NCBI GenBank assembly: GCA_943787605.1
Contig: CALSNB010000003.1
Span: 62,001 to 126,000, forward strand
DNA: 64,000 nucleotides
Direction of reading: 5' to 3'
DNA from: GCA-2697345 sp002697345
GTDB lineage: Bacteria; Pseudomonadota; Alphaproteobacteria; Rhodobacterales; Rhodobacteraceae
The notes beneath the pieces are model-generated. The model was not told the DNA's origin. It made no database searches and was given only the letters and a program-made list of their open reading frames with translations. The position numbers and the translations under genes were made by a program. Within the stretch, counting starts at the first letter, position 1, and each line of letters starts with the position of its first letter. This document shows positions 19,461 through 28,553 of the stretch, one piece after another.

Positions 19461-19477
19461 ATGGGAATCTATCCCAT
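19461..19477. promoter_or_regulatory. Palindrome ATGGGA-N5-TCCCAT upstream of the dcw promoter
   Basis: A perfect 6-bp inverted repeat with a 5-bp spacer lies about 10 bases upstream of the -35 box of the leader promoter. It contains GAATC (19465-19469), a GANTC site of the type methylated by CcrM. The arms contain TGGGA, which recalls the repeat unit bound by MraZ in E. coli, but there the units are direct repeats, so MraZ binding is only a possibility. Confidence 0.45.
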
Positions 19478-19684
19478 TTTAAGTAAAAAAAAAATTTAAT
19501 TAACTAATATATCTATATATTGTGCCTATATATAAAAACACATCTATATTTAGTAATATAAATTTCCTAAATAATTACCAAGATTAGAAAAAATTTCTAA
19601 ATAAGACAAAATTTTAAGATTTATAAAAAAAACCTTTATGATTCGTTCATATAATTTAAAACTTAAATCAACTTAACTATTACG
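19478..19684. other. Very AT-rich intergenic stretch between mrp and the dcw promoter
   Basis: This ~200-base stretch is made largely of A/T runs. It carries no reading frame, no GC-rich hairpin and no recognisable RNA. It follows the mrp stop codon on the minus strand, so it probably holds the mrp 3' end and upstream elements for the dcw promoter. Confidence 0.6.
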
Positions 19685-20767
19685 TTAATTTGAAATGACG
19701 CTGTCAATAAGCTTCTGTGCAATCGAGGCGTACGGATCAGAAGTTGATCCATCTCCAGTAGCAACTGGCTTTCCGGCATCTCCAGACAATCTAATTTCCA
19801 GATCTAAAGGAATTTCCCCCCAAAACGGTAACCCCATTTTAGATGCTTCTGCACGCACACCCCCATGTCCAAAAATTTCTGCCTCATGCCCGCACTTTGG
19901 ACAAATATAATTGGACATGTTTTCTATTAACCCAAGCACTGGCACCTTGAGACCATTAAGCATATCAATAGCCTTTTTGGCATCTATCAATGACACATCT
20001 TGCGGTGTGGAAACTATGATTGCTCCACTAAGTTCTGCTTTTTGGCAAAGGCTAAGCTGAACATCCCCAGTTCCAGGAGGAAGATCAACTATTAGCACAT
20101 CCAAATCCCCCCACTGAACCTGACCTAACATCTGCTGAAGAGCTCCCTGTAACATGGGCCCACGCCAAACTATCGCCTTAGAGGGGTCAACCATAAAACC
20201 AATAGACATTACAACAACTCCAAATGCCGATAAAGGAATAATAGTTTTTCCATCTGGAGAGTCTGGTCTTCCAGTCAACCCAAGCATTTTGGGTTGTGAC
20301 GGACCATAAATATCCGCATCCAGCAAACCAACTCGCACACCTTTTTTAGCAAGGGAAACTGCTAGATTTACTGATACAGTGGATTTTCCAACACCTCCTT
20401 TTCCAGAACCAACTGCTATAATGTGTCGTATACTATCTGGCTTCATGGATTCCACTCTTTGATCAGGATGTTTGCCAATTTTTAAATCTGGAGGTCGAGA
20501 ATTCGAACTTGTCTCACTTACGTCTCGTTGAGATGTCAAAACTATAGATGCCTTGGAAACACCATCAATTGCTTCTAAAACCCTTTGGGTATTTTTAACG
20601 ATAGGATTAAATAGCTCAGCTTCAGAGTTATCTATCTCAATCACAAAACGTACAACTCCATCTTTGATTTCTAAAGCTCGTATTAAATCTCTAGAAATTA
20701 AATTAGATCCTCCAGGAACCTCAATAGAAGACAAACAGTCCAAGACTTTGTTTTGCAATGAATTCAT
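19685..20767 (-). CDS. mrp: Mrp/ApbC-type iron-sulfur cluster carrier ATPase
   Basis: This P-loop NTPase of the Mrp/NBP35 family is thought to carry and deliver Fe-S clusters in the cytoplasm. An N-terminal DUF59-like domain (about 1-80) precedes the deviant Walker A GKGGVGKST (122-130). The later motif VLIVDLPPGTGDVQLSL fits Walker B, and NYICPKCGHEAEIFG holds the CxxC that binds the bridging cluster. The 360-aa length is normal. It lies between uvrD and mraZ on the same strand but has wide gaps on both sides, so it is probably its own transcription unit. Confidence 0.95.
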   Translation of the reverse strand: MNSLQNKVLDCLSSIEVPGGSNLISRDLIRALEIKDGVVRFVIEIDNSEAELFNPIVKNTQRVLEAIDGVSKASIVLTSQRDVSETSSNSRPPDLKIGKHPDQRVESMKPDSIRHIIAVGSGKGGVGKSTVSVNLAVSLAKKGVRVGLLDADIYGPSQPKMLGLTGRPDSPDGKTIIPLSAFGVVVMSIGFMVDPSKAIVWRGPMLQGALQQMLGQVQWGDLDVLIVDLPPGTGDVQLSLCQKAELSGAIIVSTPQDVSLIDAKKAIDMLNGLKVPVLGLIENMSNYICPKCGHEAEIFGHGGVRAEASKMGLPFWGEIPLDLEIRLSGDAGKPVATGDGSTSDPYASIAQKLIDSVISN

Positions 20768-20939
20768 TAATTTTACTCCAAATAAAAGTTCTTTAGCACA
20801 AGTTGTGGTAATTGATATGTGTTTTTTGCATATCAGAAATGCTTTAATAATTATTGTCTACATAACCTCAAAAAACTATAGTGATTTTATTAAAGCTATA
20901 GACGACATTATTCCTCCCTTATGTTTTCTGGTTTTTAAG

Positions 20940-20969
20940 GTGGCGGTGCATTCCTCCCTGCACCGCCAC
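20940..20969. terminator. GC-rich hairpin downstream of uvrD
   Basis: A perfect 11-bp stem (GTGGCGGTGCA pairing with TGCACCGCCAC) around an 8-base loop stands out in AT-rich DNA 9 bases after the uvrD stop codon. Short T and A runs flank it on both sides. In the uvrD direction no continuous T-run follows, so it may act as a weak terminator or mRNA-stabilising stem rather than a classical terminator. Confidence 0.5.
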
Positions 20970-20977
20970 AAAAATTT

Positions 20978-23329
20978 TTATAACTCATCTAGAGAATCTG
21001 CCAAAATTAAATATTTCTCAATCGGGGCTCTTAATTTTTTTTCTCCGGCTTTTTCAAAAAACACATCAGCATTTCCACCGTCTAAAGCTAGGATAACTCC
21101 ATAACCAAATTTTTGGTGAAAAACCTTATCATCCACTAAAAATCTCCCACTAAGTATCTCTGCATCTGTTATAGAACTCTTAATTTCAACTTTAGGATCT
21201 TTATGGGTTTTTTTAGAGTTTTGAAGCCTCCTCCACCCTGGAGATTGATACACATCAGCCATCGCCGCTCGTGATTGAATGTCATCAGACAAAGTAGCAG
21301 CGTTATCAATGTCTTGATTAATCCTCTCATCCAACTGATAACCGTATAGGCCTGGTAAAGTTAAGTTCTCGATATACTCTACTGGGATATTATCAATAAA
21401 TCGTGAAGGAATAGCTGACTGCCACTGCCCGTAAACCTGCCGGCTACCAACAAATGAAATGGTACAAAGCTCCTCTGCTCGAGTGATACCAACGTATGCA
21501 AGCCTTCTCTCTTCTTCCAAGCCTTTCACACCACTTTCATCCATTGAACGTTGCGAAGGGAACAATCCATCCTCCCAACCAGGTAGAAAGACAGCAGGAA
21601 ACTCTAACCCTTTAGCAGCATGTAGGGTCATTATGCTAACTTTTTCAACTTCATTGTCCGTACTATTTTCCATAACCAAAGCTATATGCTCAAGAAAACC
21701 CTCCATATTCTCAAATTCTTCCAACCCCTTTATTAACTCTTTCAAATTCTCTAACCTACCACCAGCATCTGGTGTCTTATCCTGTAAACTCATCCACATT
21801 CTCGTGTAACCTGACTCCTCTAATATTTGTTCAGCCATTTCGATATGAGAAATTGTCCCTTGAATGTACATCTTACGCAATCTATCCAGGGTATCTAAAA
21901 GTAGCCTTAACTGGGTTGCACCCTTTCCTGATATTTTATTTGATAACAAGCATTCTCTTGCTCCATCTAGTAGAGATTTGTCAGCTACCCGTGAGTTTTC
22001 TCGAATTTTCTGTTGAGCACTATCACCCAAACCCCTTTTGGGAGTATTAATAATTCTGTCAAAGGCAAGATCATCTCTCGAAGATACTAATAACCTGAAA
22101 TAGGCGATGGCATCTCTAACTTCTAATCGCTCATAAAATCGAGGACCTCCAATTACCCTATAAGGCAAACCTGTCTTTAAAAACCTATCTTCAAACGCTC
22201 TCATTTGATGAGATGCCCTAACCAAAATTGACACTTCACTTAAATTATATTTCCTTAGACCCCTAGTGCCTACTTGCATTGCCTCAATTTCATCACTGAT
22301 CCAAATAGCCTCTTCACCTCCATCCCAGTGACCTATCAATCGAACGCGTTCCCCTCCCTTAGAGCTTGTCCATAATGTTTTACCTAAACGATTTTTATTT
22401 GCACTTATCACTCCAGTTGCGGCTGCCAAAATGTATTCAGTTGATCTATAGTTTTGCTCTAAACGAATTATTTTTGCATTTTTAAAATCACTCTCAAACC
22501 GCAAAATATTTCCTACTTCTGCTCCACGCCAACCGTAGATAGATTGGTCATCATCCCCAACACAACAGATATTTTGGTGTCCTGCAGCCAGCAGTCTCAA
22601 GAGTAAGTACTGAACCACGTTAGTATCCTGATACTCATCAACTAAGATATATTTAAATAGTTTCTGATACCTTTGAAGTAAGTCTTTATTCGCTTGTAGT
22701 AAGGTTACGACCTTAAGTAATAAATCTCCAAAATCACAAGCATTGAGTCTCGTTAAACGATCTTGATACTGGGCGTATAAAGATCGTCCTAGACCATCAT
22801 ACTTATCGTTTTCAGACATCGGTAAGTTTTCGGGCGTAAATGCTCTATTCTTCCAATTATCTATGGTTGAGGCTAATAAGCGAGCTGGCCAATTTTTTTC
22901 ATCAATATTCTCAGCTTGAATCAGTTGTTTGAAAATCCTTAACTGATCATCAGTATCTAAAATAGTAAAATTTGGCTCTAAACCTGCAAGTTCCGCATGT
23001 TTACGTAGGAAACGAGCACATACTGAATGGAAGGTTCCCAACCACTTAAAGCCTTCCACATTCCGGCCTAATAAGTCACCAACTCTATTTTTCATTTCAA
23101 ATGCAGCTTTATTAGTAAAGGTAACTGCAAAAATCTCATTAGGGTGAGCACTACCAGTTTTTAACAAATGCACAAATCTGGCGGTCAATGCTTTGGTTTT
23201 ACCCGTGCCTGCCCCAGCAAGCATTAAAACTGGCCCTATTAAGCTCAAGACTGCTTCTTGTTGAGGCTCATTAAGTTCTCTAATATACGGCGGCAGTAGA
23301 GGCTCTAAGAGGTCCTGGTCTTTACGCAA
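20978..23329 (-). CDS. uvrD: UvrD/PcrA-type DNA helicase
   Basis: This 783-aa superfamily 1A helicase unwinds DNA 3' to 5' in nucleotide excision and mismatch repair. LNEPQQEAVLS is the Q motif; AGAGTGKT (38-45) is Walker A, VDEYQDTN is motif II, GDDDQSIYGWRGAE is motif III, and VSIMTLHAAKGLEF, ERRLAYVGITRA are motifs V and VI. The C-terminal domain with DDKVFHQKFGYGVIL is the Tudor-like region of UvrD/PcrA. The start is apparently TTG, 10 bases after GAGG. An SOS-type operator lies about 65 bases upstream. Confidence 0.95.
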   Translation of the reverse strand: MRKDQDLLEPLLPPYIRELNEPQQEAVLSLIGPVLMLAGAGTGKTKALTARFVHLLKTGSAHPNEIFAVTFTNKAAFEMKNRVGDLLGRNVEGFKWLGTFHSVCARFLRKHAELAGLEPNFTILDTDDQLRIFKQLIQAENIDEKNWPARLLASTIDNWKNRAFTPENLPMSENDKYDGLGRSLYAQYQDRLTRLNACDFGDLLLKVVTLLQANKDLLQRYQKLFKYILVDEYQDTNVVQYLLLRLLAAGHQNICCVGDDDQSIYGWRGAEVGNILRFESDFKNAKIIRLEQNYRSTEYILAAATGVISANKNRLGKTLWTSSKGGERVRLIGHWDGGEEAIWISDEIEAMQVGTRGLRKYNLSEVSILVRASHQMRAFEDRFLKTGLPYRVIGGPRFYERLEVRDAIAYFRLLVSSRDDLAFDRIINTPKRGLGDSAQQKIRENSRVADKSLLDGARECLLSNKISGKGATQLRLLLDTLDRLRKMYIQGTISHIEMAEQILEESGYTRMWMSLQDKTPDAGGRLENLKELIKGLEEFENMEGFLEHIALVMENSTDNEVEKVSIMTLHAAKGLEFPAVFLPGWEDGLFPSQRSMDESGVKGLEEERRLAYVGITRAEELCTISFVGSRQVYGQWQSAIPSRFIDNIPVEYIENLTLPGLYGYQLDERINQDIDNAATLSDDIQSRAAMADVYQSPGWRRLQNSKKTHKDPKVEIKSSITDAEILSGRFLVDDKVFHQKFGYGVILALDGGNADVFFEKAGEKKLRAPIEKYLILADSLDEL

Positions 23330-23394
23330 TATCTTAATTCCTCTTTTTATGTTATATTGATCTAATACAGGGATAAAACCTTAAGTTAAAGCCC

Positions 23395-23409
23395 GTTCTT
23401 ATTTTGTTC
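23395..23409. promoter_or_regulatory. Putative LexA (SOS) box, GTTC-N7-GTTC
   Basis: GTTC, seven bases, GTTC reads on the plus strand, which equals GAAC-N7-GAAC in the uvrD direction. This direct repeat is the LexA operator described for Rhodobacter and rhizobia. It lies between the divergent uvrD and lactate-dehydrogenase-type genes, about 65 bases before uvrD and 47 before the other. UvrD is a known SOS gene in several bacteria, so it is the more likely target. Confidence 0.6.
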
Positions 23410-23455
23410 CTATTATTTTTCTGGACTTTTTTAATAAATAAGGGAAAAAGAGCCT

Positions 23456-24577
23456 ATGGACTATCATTCAAAATTTCCTGCCGTATCAGATCTTAAAAAA
23501 AGAGCACAAAAGAGAATTCCACATTTTGTATGGGAATATTTAGATAGTGGAACAGGGTTAGAACACACACGAAAAAGAAACAGAATCAAACTTGATGAAA
23601 TAATGTTTTATCCATCAATACTCCACGGGGATATAAACCCAAACCTTAAAACTACTATATTAAATCACGAATACAATTTACCTTTTGGTGTTGCACCTGT
23701 TGGAATGTCTGGTTTAATTTGGCCTAATGCTGAAAAAATTTTGGCAGGAACGGCAGCAAGACATAATATACCCTACACACTTTCAACGGTTGCGAGCCAA
23801 ACTCCAGAGGACCTGGCTACCCATATTGATAAAAATGCTTGGTTTCAATTATATCCACCTCGAGAAACTGAAATACTAGATGATATATTAAAAAGGGTAA
23901 AAGATTCAGGATTTACGACTCTAGTTTTAACTGTCGATGTTCCCGATGCATCAAGAAGAGAAAAGCAGATACGTGGTGGATTAACTCACCCACCCAGGCT
24001 TACAGGGCGCCTAGGTTTGCAAGCGATTAAAAAACCAGTTTGGTTGGCTAACACTCTTAGAAGTGGAATACCAAAAATGAAGCTAATGCAAAGTTATTCT
24101 AACGAAAGAAAGTCTCTCTCTTCTACAGCGCATATTGGATACTTATTGAGAACATCGCCAGACATAAATTATTTAAGGAACCTAAGGAAGAAATGGAAAG
24201 GGAATTTAGTAGTTAAAGGGATAATGAGAGCAGAAGATGCAAGGAGTTTAGAGCAAGAAGGTGTTAATGCTATATGGGTCTCAAACCATGCTGGGCGCCA
24301 ATTCGACGGTACTTTCTCTTCAATAGAGGTTTTGCCAAAAATAAAGGAAGTTACCAAGCTACCAATCATTTTTGATAGCGGAATAGAAGGAGGCCTAGAT
24401 ATCTTAAGAGCCCTATCATTAGGCGCAGATTTTGTAATGATGGGGGGAGCTTGGCATTACTCTTTAGGTGCTATGGGAACAAGAGGTCCCAATCATCTGA
24501 TTGATATTTTAACAAAAGACTTAATTTCTAATATGGGACAATTAGGCCTTCAACACATCTCAGACATAAAGACCTAA
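23456..24577 (+). CDS. FMN-dependent alpha-hydroxyacid dehydrogenase (L-lactate dehydrogenase type)
   Basis: The protein belongs to the LldD/glycolate oxidase family, which oxidises 2-hydroxyacids such as L-lactate to 2-oxoacids with FMN on a TIM barrel. FPAVSDLKKRAQKRIPHFVWEYLDSG is the N-terminal family signature in outline. The FMN-binding APVGMSGLIWP, the VVKGIMRAEDA lysine block, and SNHAGRQFDG (catalytic His, with Ala in place of the common second Gly) are all present. FDSGIEGGLDILRALSLGADFVMMG closes the barrel. The 373-aa length fits. The substrate cannot be fixed from sequence; lactate or glycolate are plausible. It is divergent from uvrD. Confidence 0.88.
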   Translation: MDYHSKFPAVSDLKKRAQKRIPHFVWEYLDSGTGLEHTRKRNRIKLDEIMFYPSILHGDINPNLKTTILNHEYNLPFGVAPVGMSGLIWPNAEKILAGTAARHNIPYTLSTVASQTPEDLATHIDKNAWFQLYPPRETEILDDILKRVKDSGFTTLVLTVDVPDASRREKQIRGGLTHPPRLTGRLGLQAIKKPVWLANTLRSGIPKMKLMQSYSNERKSLSSTAHIGYLLRTSPDINYLRNLRKKWKGNLVVKGIMRAEDARSLEQEGVNAIWVSNHAGRQFDGTFSSIEVLPKIKEVTKLPIIFDSGIEGGLDILRALSLGADFVMMGGAWHYSLGAMGTRGPNHLIDILTKDLISNMGQLGLQHISDIKT

Positions 24578-24622
24578 AACAATTAAAATTTTATAAGTTT
24601 ATATATTTACGAGGTAATATAA

Positions 24623-26458
24623 ATGGCTGTTTTTTTAAAATGCTTAACAAATGACTTACTACTTAATAAGGCTGAACAAAGTGGTGCTCTGGCAGGGTTA
24701 CCTGACTGGGATCTGAGCGACTTATACTCTAGCCCTGAATGTACAGAAATAACGAATGACGTTAATTGGTTGAAGACTGAGTGTAAAAACTTTGCTGCTG
24801 ATTATGAAACAAATTTATCTACGTTGGACGATAAGGGTATGCTCAACTGCATAACAAGATATGAAACCATTGAGCAAGTTTCAGGACGAATAATGTCATA
24901 TGCAGGTCTACGGCACTATCAAGAAACAACAAATGAAACTAGGAGTAAGTTTCTAATTGATAAACAAGATAGTCTTACAAATATAACCTCTCATTTAATT
25001 TTTTTCTCATTGGAAATAAATAAGCTTGATGAAGTTAAATTAAATAGGCTTTTTAATACAAATAAAAAGTTAAACCGGTATAAACCAATATTTGATAGGC
25101 TTAGAACAATGCGTCCGCATCAACTATCAGAACAATTAGAGCATTATATTCACGACCTCTCAACAGTTGGCTCATCTTCTTGGAACAGGTTATTTGATGA
25201 AACTATCTCAGGCTTAGAGTTTAAAGTTTCAAATGAGACTATGGGAATAGAGTCTACGTTAAATTTACTTACTGATACTGATAGAGAGAAAAGAAAATCT
25301 GCTTCACTAGAGCTGGCAAAAGTTTTTAAAAAAAATATCAAAATTTTTACGCGAATTCATAATACACTCGCAAAAGAAAAATCAATTCAAGATAAGTGGC
25401 GTAAGATGCCAACGCCGCAATATGGTCGTCACCTTTCCAATCATGTTGAACCAGAAGTAGTACAAGCTCTTCGAGATGCTGTGGTAAATGCCTACCCCAA
25501 GATTAGTCATAGGTATTACGAAATTAAACGTAAGTGGCTTAAGTTGGAAAAACTTCAAGTTTGGGATCGGAATGCTCCCCTTCCACAAGAGGACAGCCCA
25601 TTAGTGACTTGGCCAGTTGCAAAAAGTACAGTACTTGACGCATATGCAGACTTTTCTCCTGAGATATCCGATATTGCAAAAGTATTTTTTGAAAAGAACT
25701 GGATAGATGCAGCAGTTAAACCTGGTAAAGCACCTGGAGCATTTGCTCATCCAACAGTAACAAATGTCCATCCATATGTAATGCTTAACTACCTCGGTAA
25801 ACCTCGAGATGTGATGACCCTCGCTCACGAACTTGGGCATGGTGTACATCAAGTTCTTGCTGCAAGCCAAGGTGAGTTACTTTCGTCGACGCCCTTAACA
25901 CTAGCCGAAACAGCATCTGTATTTGGCGAAATGTTGACATTTAAGAAAGTACTTAAAAGTGCCATCTCAAAGAAACAAAAACGTATCCTTCTTGCTGGAA
26001 AAATAGAAGATCAAATTAATACAGTCGTAAGACAAATAGCTTTTTATGACTTTGAATGTAAATTGCATGAGGCGAGGTCAAAAGGTGAATTATCTTCTGA
26101 TGATATCAACAAACTATGGATGTCAATTCAAGGGTCCAGCCTTGGACCAGCTTTTGAATTTATGGAGGGTTATGAAACCTTTTGGGCCTATATCCCACAT
26201 TTTGTACACTCACCATTTTATGTTTATGCATATGCTTTTGGTGATGGTTTGGTGAATGCTCTATACTCAGCTTATGAGGCTGGATGTCCAGATTTTAAAC
26301 AAAAATACATAGATATGCTAAAAGCTGGAGGCTCTCAACATCACACAGAGCTTCTTAAACCTTTTGGACTTGACGCCTCTGACCCGAAGTTTTGGGAGTT
26401 GGGTTTAAACTTAATTTCAAATATGATTGATGAGCTCGAAAGCCTAGATGACCTATAG
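24623..26458 (+). CDS. pepF: M3-family oligoendopeptidase F
   Basis: This cytoplasmic zinc metallopeptidase cleaves short peptides, in a role such as peptide turnover. The HExxH zinc motif is HELGH at 402-406 (TLAHELGHGVHQ), and the third ligand is the Glu in TLAETASVFGEM about 25 residues later. YETFWAYIPHFVHSPFYVYAYAFG is the substrate-binding C-terminal region. The 611-aa length is typical. GAGG lies 9 bases before the ATG. It sits 45 bases after the hydroxyacid dehydrogenase gene, so the two may be cotranscribed. It converges on rpoH. Confidence 0.94.
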   Translation: MAVFLKCLTNDLLLNKAEQSGALAGLPDWDLSDLYSSPECTEITNDVNWLKTECKNFAADYETNLSTLDDKGMLNCITRYETIEQVSGRIMSYAGLRHYQETTNETRSKFLIDKQDSLTNITSHLIFFSLEINKLDEVKLNRLFNTNKKLNRYKPIFDRLRTMRPHQLSEQLEHYIHDLSTVGSSSWNRLFDETISGLEFKVSNETMGIESTLNLLTDTDREKRKSASLELAKVFKKNIKIFTRIHNTLAKEKSIQDKWRKMPTPQYGRHLSNHVEPEVVQALRDAVVNAYPKISHRYYEIKRKWLKLEKLQVWDRNAPLPQEDSPLVTWPVAKSTVLDAYADFSPEISDIAKVFFEKNWIDAAVKPGKAPGAFAHPTVTNVHPYVMLNYLGKPRDVMTLAHELGHGVHQVLAASQGELLSSTPLTLAETASVFGEMLTFKKVLKSAISKKQKRILLAGKIEDQINTVVRQIAFYDFECKLHEARSKGELSSDDINKLWMSIQGSSLGPAFEFMEGYETFWAYIPHFVHSPFYVYAYAFGDGLVNALYSAYEAGCPDFKQKYIDMLKAGGSQHHTELLKPFGLDASDPKFWELGLNLISNMIDELESLDDL

Positions 26459-26483
26459 GTTTTTAATAATAGGGCTATAACTG

Positions 26484-27371
26484 TTAAATCATTCCTTTTT
26501 CTTCGGCCAACGCTTGCATTCGAGATTGTAGTTTTTCGAATGCACGAACTTCTAACTGACGAATTCTTTCTCTGCTAACTTTATAATGTAAACTTAACTC
26601 TTCCAGTGTTGCAATAGTTTCGGTCAATCGCCGCCTAGTGAGGATGTCTTTTTCTCTATCATTCAAAATCTCCATGGCAGACACCAGAAGCTCTCTTCTG
26701 CTATCAAACTCTTCCTTCTCTTCATATTCAGTAGCTTGATCAGCATTTTCATCTTCAAGCCAGTCTTGCCATTGAGTTGAACCATCACCGTCAACAGAAA
26801 TAACGGCATTAAGTGACGCATCAACCCCAGACATTCTACGGTTCATGGAATCAACCTCAGTTTCTTTTACATTTAGTTCTGAGGCTATTCGTTTTCTATT
26901 CTCAGGTCGTAAATCTCCCTCTTCAAACGCTCCTATTCTATTTTTTGCCTTCCTTAAGTTGAAAAATAGTTTTTTCTGAGCACTTGTCGTACCTAATTTT
27001 ACTAAACTCCAAGAACGTAAGACATATTCTTGAATTGAAGCACGAATCCACCACATGGCATATGTTGCAAGTCGAAAACCTTTATTTGGGTCAAATTTTT
27101 TCACCGCTTGCATAAGGCCAACATTAGCCTCAGAAATCACTTCAGACTGAGGCAATCCATAACCCCGGTAACCCATTGCTATTTTTGCGGCCAGTCTTAA
27201 ATGAGACGTCACCAACCGATGTGCAGCATCGGTATCTTCGTGATCAACCCAGCGCTTAGCCAGCATATACTCCTCCTCTGGCTCCAACATTGGAAACTTC
27301 CTTACCTGTTGAAGGTATCTACTTAAACCGCCATCAGGGGTTGGAGCTGGTAAATTCGAGTAGTTAGACAT
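26484..27371 (-). CDS. rpoH: Heat-shock sigma factor RpoH (sigma-32)
   Basis: RpoH directs RNA polymerase to heat-shock promoters. Region 2 is clear (YMLAKRWVDHEDTDAAHRL, then NVGLMQAVKKFDPNKGFRL and TYAMWWIRASIQEYVLRSW), which includes the RpoH-box region near QKKLFFNLRK. Region 4 ends with VSRERIRQLEVRAFEKLQ. I chose the ATG at 27369-27371 (MSNYSNLPAPTP), which follows AAAGGA by about ten bases; a longer frame upstream has no family similarity. The length is then 295 aa. Rhodobacterales often carry two rpoH genes; which one this is cannot be told here. Confidence 0.95.
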   Translation of the reverse strand: MSNYSNLPAPTPDGGLSRYLQQVRKFPMLEPEEEYMLAKRWVDHEDTDAAHRLVTSHLRLAAKIAMGYRGYGLPQSEVISEANVGLMQAVKKFDPNKGFRLATYAMWWIRASIQEYVLRSWSLVKLGTTSAQKKLFFNLRKAKNRIGAFEEGDLRPENRKRIASELNVKETEVDSMNRRMSGVDASLNAVISVDGDGSTQWQDWLEDENADQATEYEEKEEFDSRRELLVSAMEILNDREKDILTRRRLTETIATLEELSLHYKVSRERIRQLEVRAFEKLQSRMQALAEEKGMI

Positions 27372-27515
27372 GTACATTGTATCCTTTACTATAGTTAACA
27401 GATATTTACTGAATAGGTTTCTTTCAAGTACTAAGGATAACAAAAGATTTCTATTATTTTAGTTAAGAATGTAAATAGGAAAATTTTCTGCATCAGAAAA
27501 TTAGAAGCTGCATGG

Positions 27516-28553
27516 CTATGCTTTAACGTTCAATTTATCAATTAAATTAGAAAAATCTTCTGGCACTGGGGTAGTGAAGTGCATATTTTCATTACTAACT
27601 GGATGTGTAAAACCTAGTTCAGATGCATGCAAAGCCTGCCTAGGGAACGATTTTATTGAGGTTTGTGTCGTTTCAGAAAATGCTTTCCTTGGCATTTTAC
27701 GCTTCGATCCGTAAACAGGGTCTCCAACCAAAGAATGTCCAACATAGGTCATATGAACTCTGATTTGATGAGTGCGACCTGTCTCCAACCAGCACTCAAT
27801 TAACGATAAAGCCGCTGGAGTGCCAAACTTTTGTAAGACTCGTGCTCGTGTTACAGCGTACCTTCCTCCATTTTTAATTACCGCTTGCCTCTGCCGTTCA
27901 TGTTTATGTCGTGCAAGGTTACCCACAATTTTAAGAATATTTCCAGATTCAAATCCCACCCCTGGGATCCCGAGCAACCTTGGATCAGCGGCATCGGGAA
28001 CTCCGTGGCATAAAGCAAGGTATTTTCTTGTCACACTATGTTTCTCAAACTGTTTTGCCAATCCATGGTGAGCAATATCTGATTTTGCTACTACAAGTAG
28101 TCCCGATGTATCCTTATCAATTCTATGGACAATTCCAGGCCGACGCTCCCCTCCAATACCAGAAAGAGTATCTGAACAATGGTGTAAGAGAGCATTTACC
28201 AAAGTTTTATCGAGAGACCCTGGTGCAGGGTGAACGACCATACCAGCTGGTTTGTTTACAATTATTAAGTATTCGTCTTCAAAAACTACATCTAATGGTA
28301 TATTTTGAGCTACTGTTTCTAAAGTAGTAGCTTCTGGGATTATTATTTTCCATATTTGTTTATCCAACACCGTGAAGTCAGCTTCTGTAACAATAACCCC
28401 CTTCAAGCTAACAGCTCCATTATGTATTAAACGCGTTGCATAAGATCTACTCAAATTTAAAGAGACTGGTGCATAAGCTGCCAGTGCTTTATCAAGGCGG
28501 GTAATACGATTACCAAATATTTCAATTTCTATAGAACGCGAGCCTTGATTCAT
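27516..28553 (-). CDS. rluD: RluD-type 23S rRNA pseudouridine synthase
   Basis: The enzyme isomerises uridines in helix 69 of 23S rRNA (positions 1911/1915/1917 in E. coli). An S4 RNA-binding domain occupies about residues 15-75 (RLDKALAAYAP to GAVSLKG). The catalytic domain has VNKPAGMVVHPAPG and the signature RRPGIVHRIDKDTSGLLVVAK with the catalytic Asp. I set the start at the ATG at 28551-28553 (MNQGSRSIE), giving 345 aa; the frame continues upstream but there it is only the antisense of a divergent gene. No clear Shine-Dalgarno precedes this ATG. Confidence 0.93.
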   Translation of the reverse strand: MNQGSRSIEIEIFGNRITRLDKALAAYAPVSLNLSRSYATRLIHNGAVSLKGVIVTEADFTVLDKQIWKIIIPEATTLETVAQNIPLDVVFEDEYLIIVNKPAGMVVHPAPGSLDKTLVNALLHHCSDTLSGIGGERRPGIVHRIDKDTSGLLVVAKSDIAHHGLAKQFEKHSVTRKYLALCHGVPDAADPRLLGIPGVGFESGNILKIVGNLARHKHERQRQAVIKNGGRYAVTRARVLQKFGTPAALSLIECWLETGRTHQIRVHMTYVGHSLVGDPVYGSKRKMPRKAFSETTQTSIKSFPRQALHASELGFTHPVSNENMHFTTPVPEDFSNLIDKLNVKA

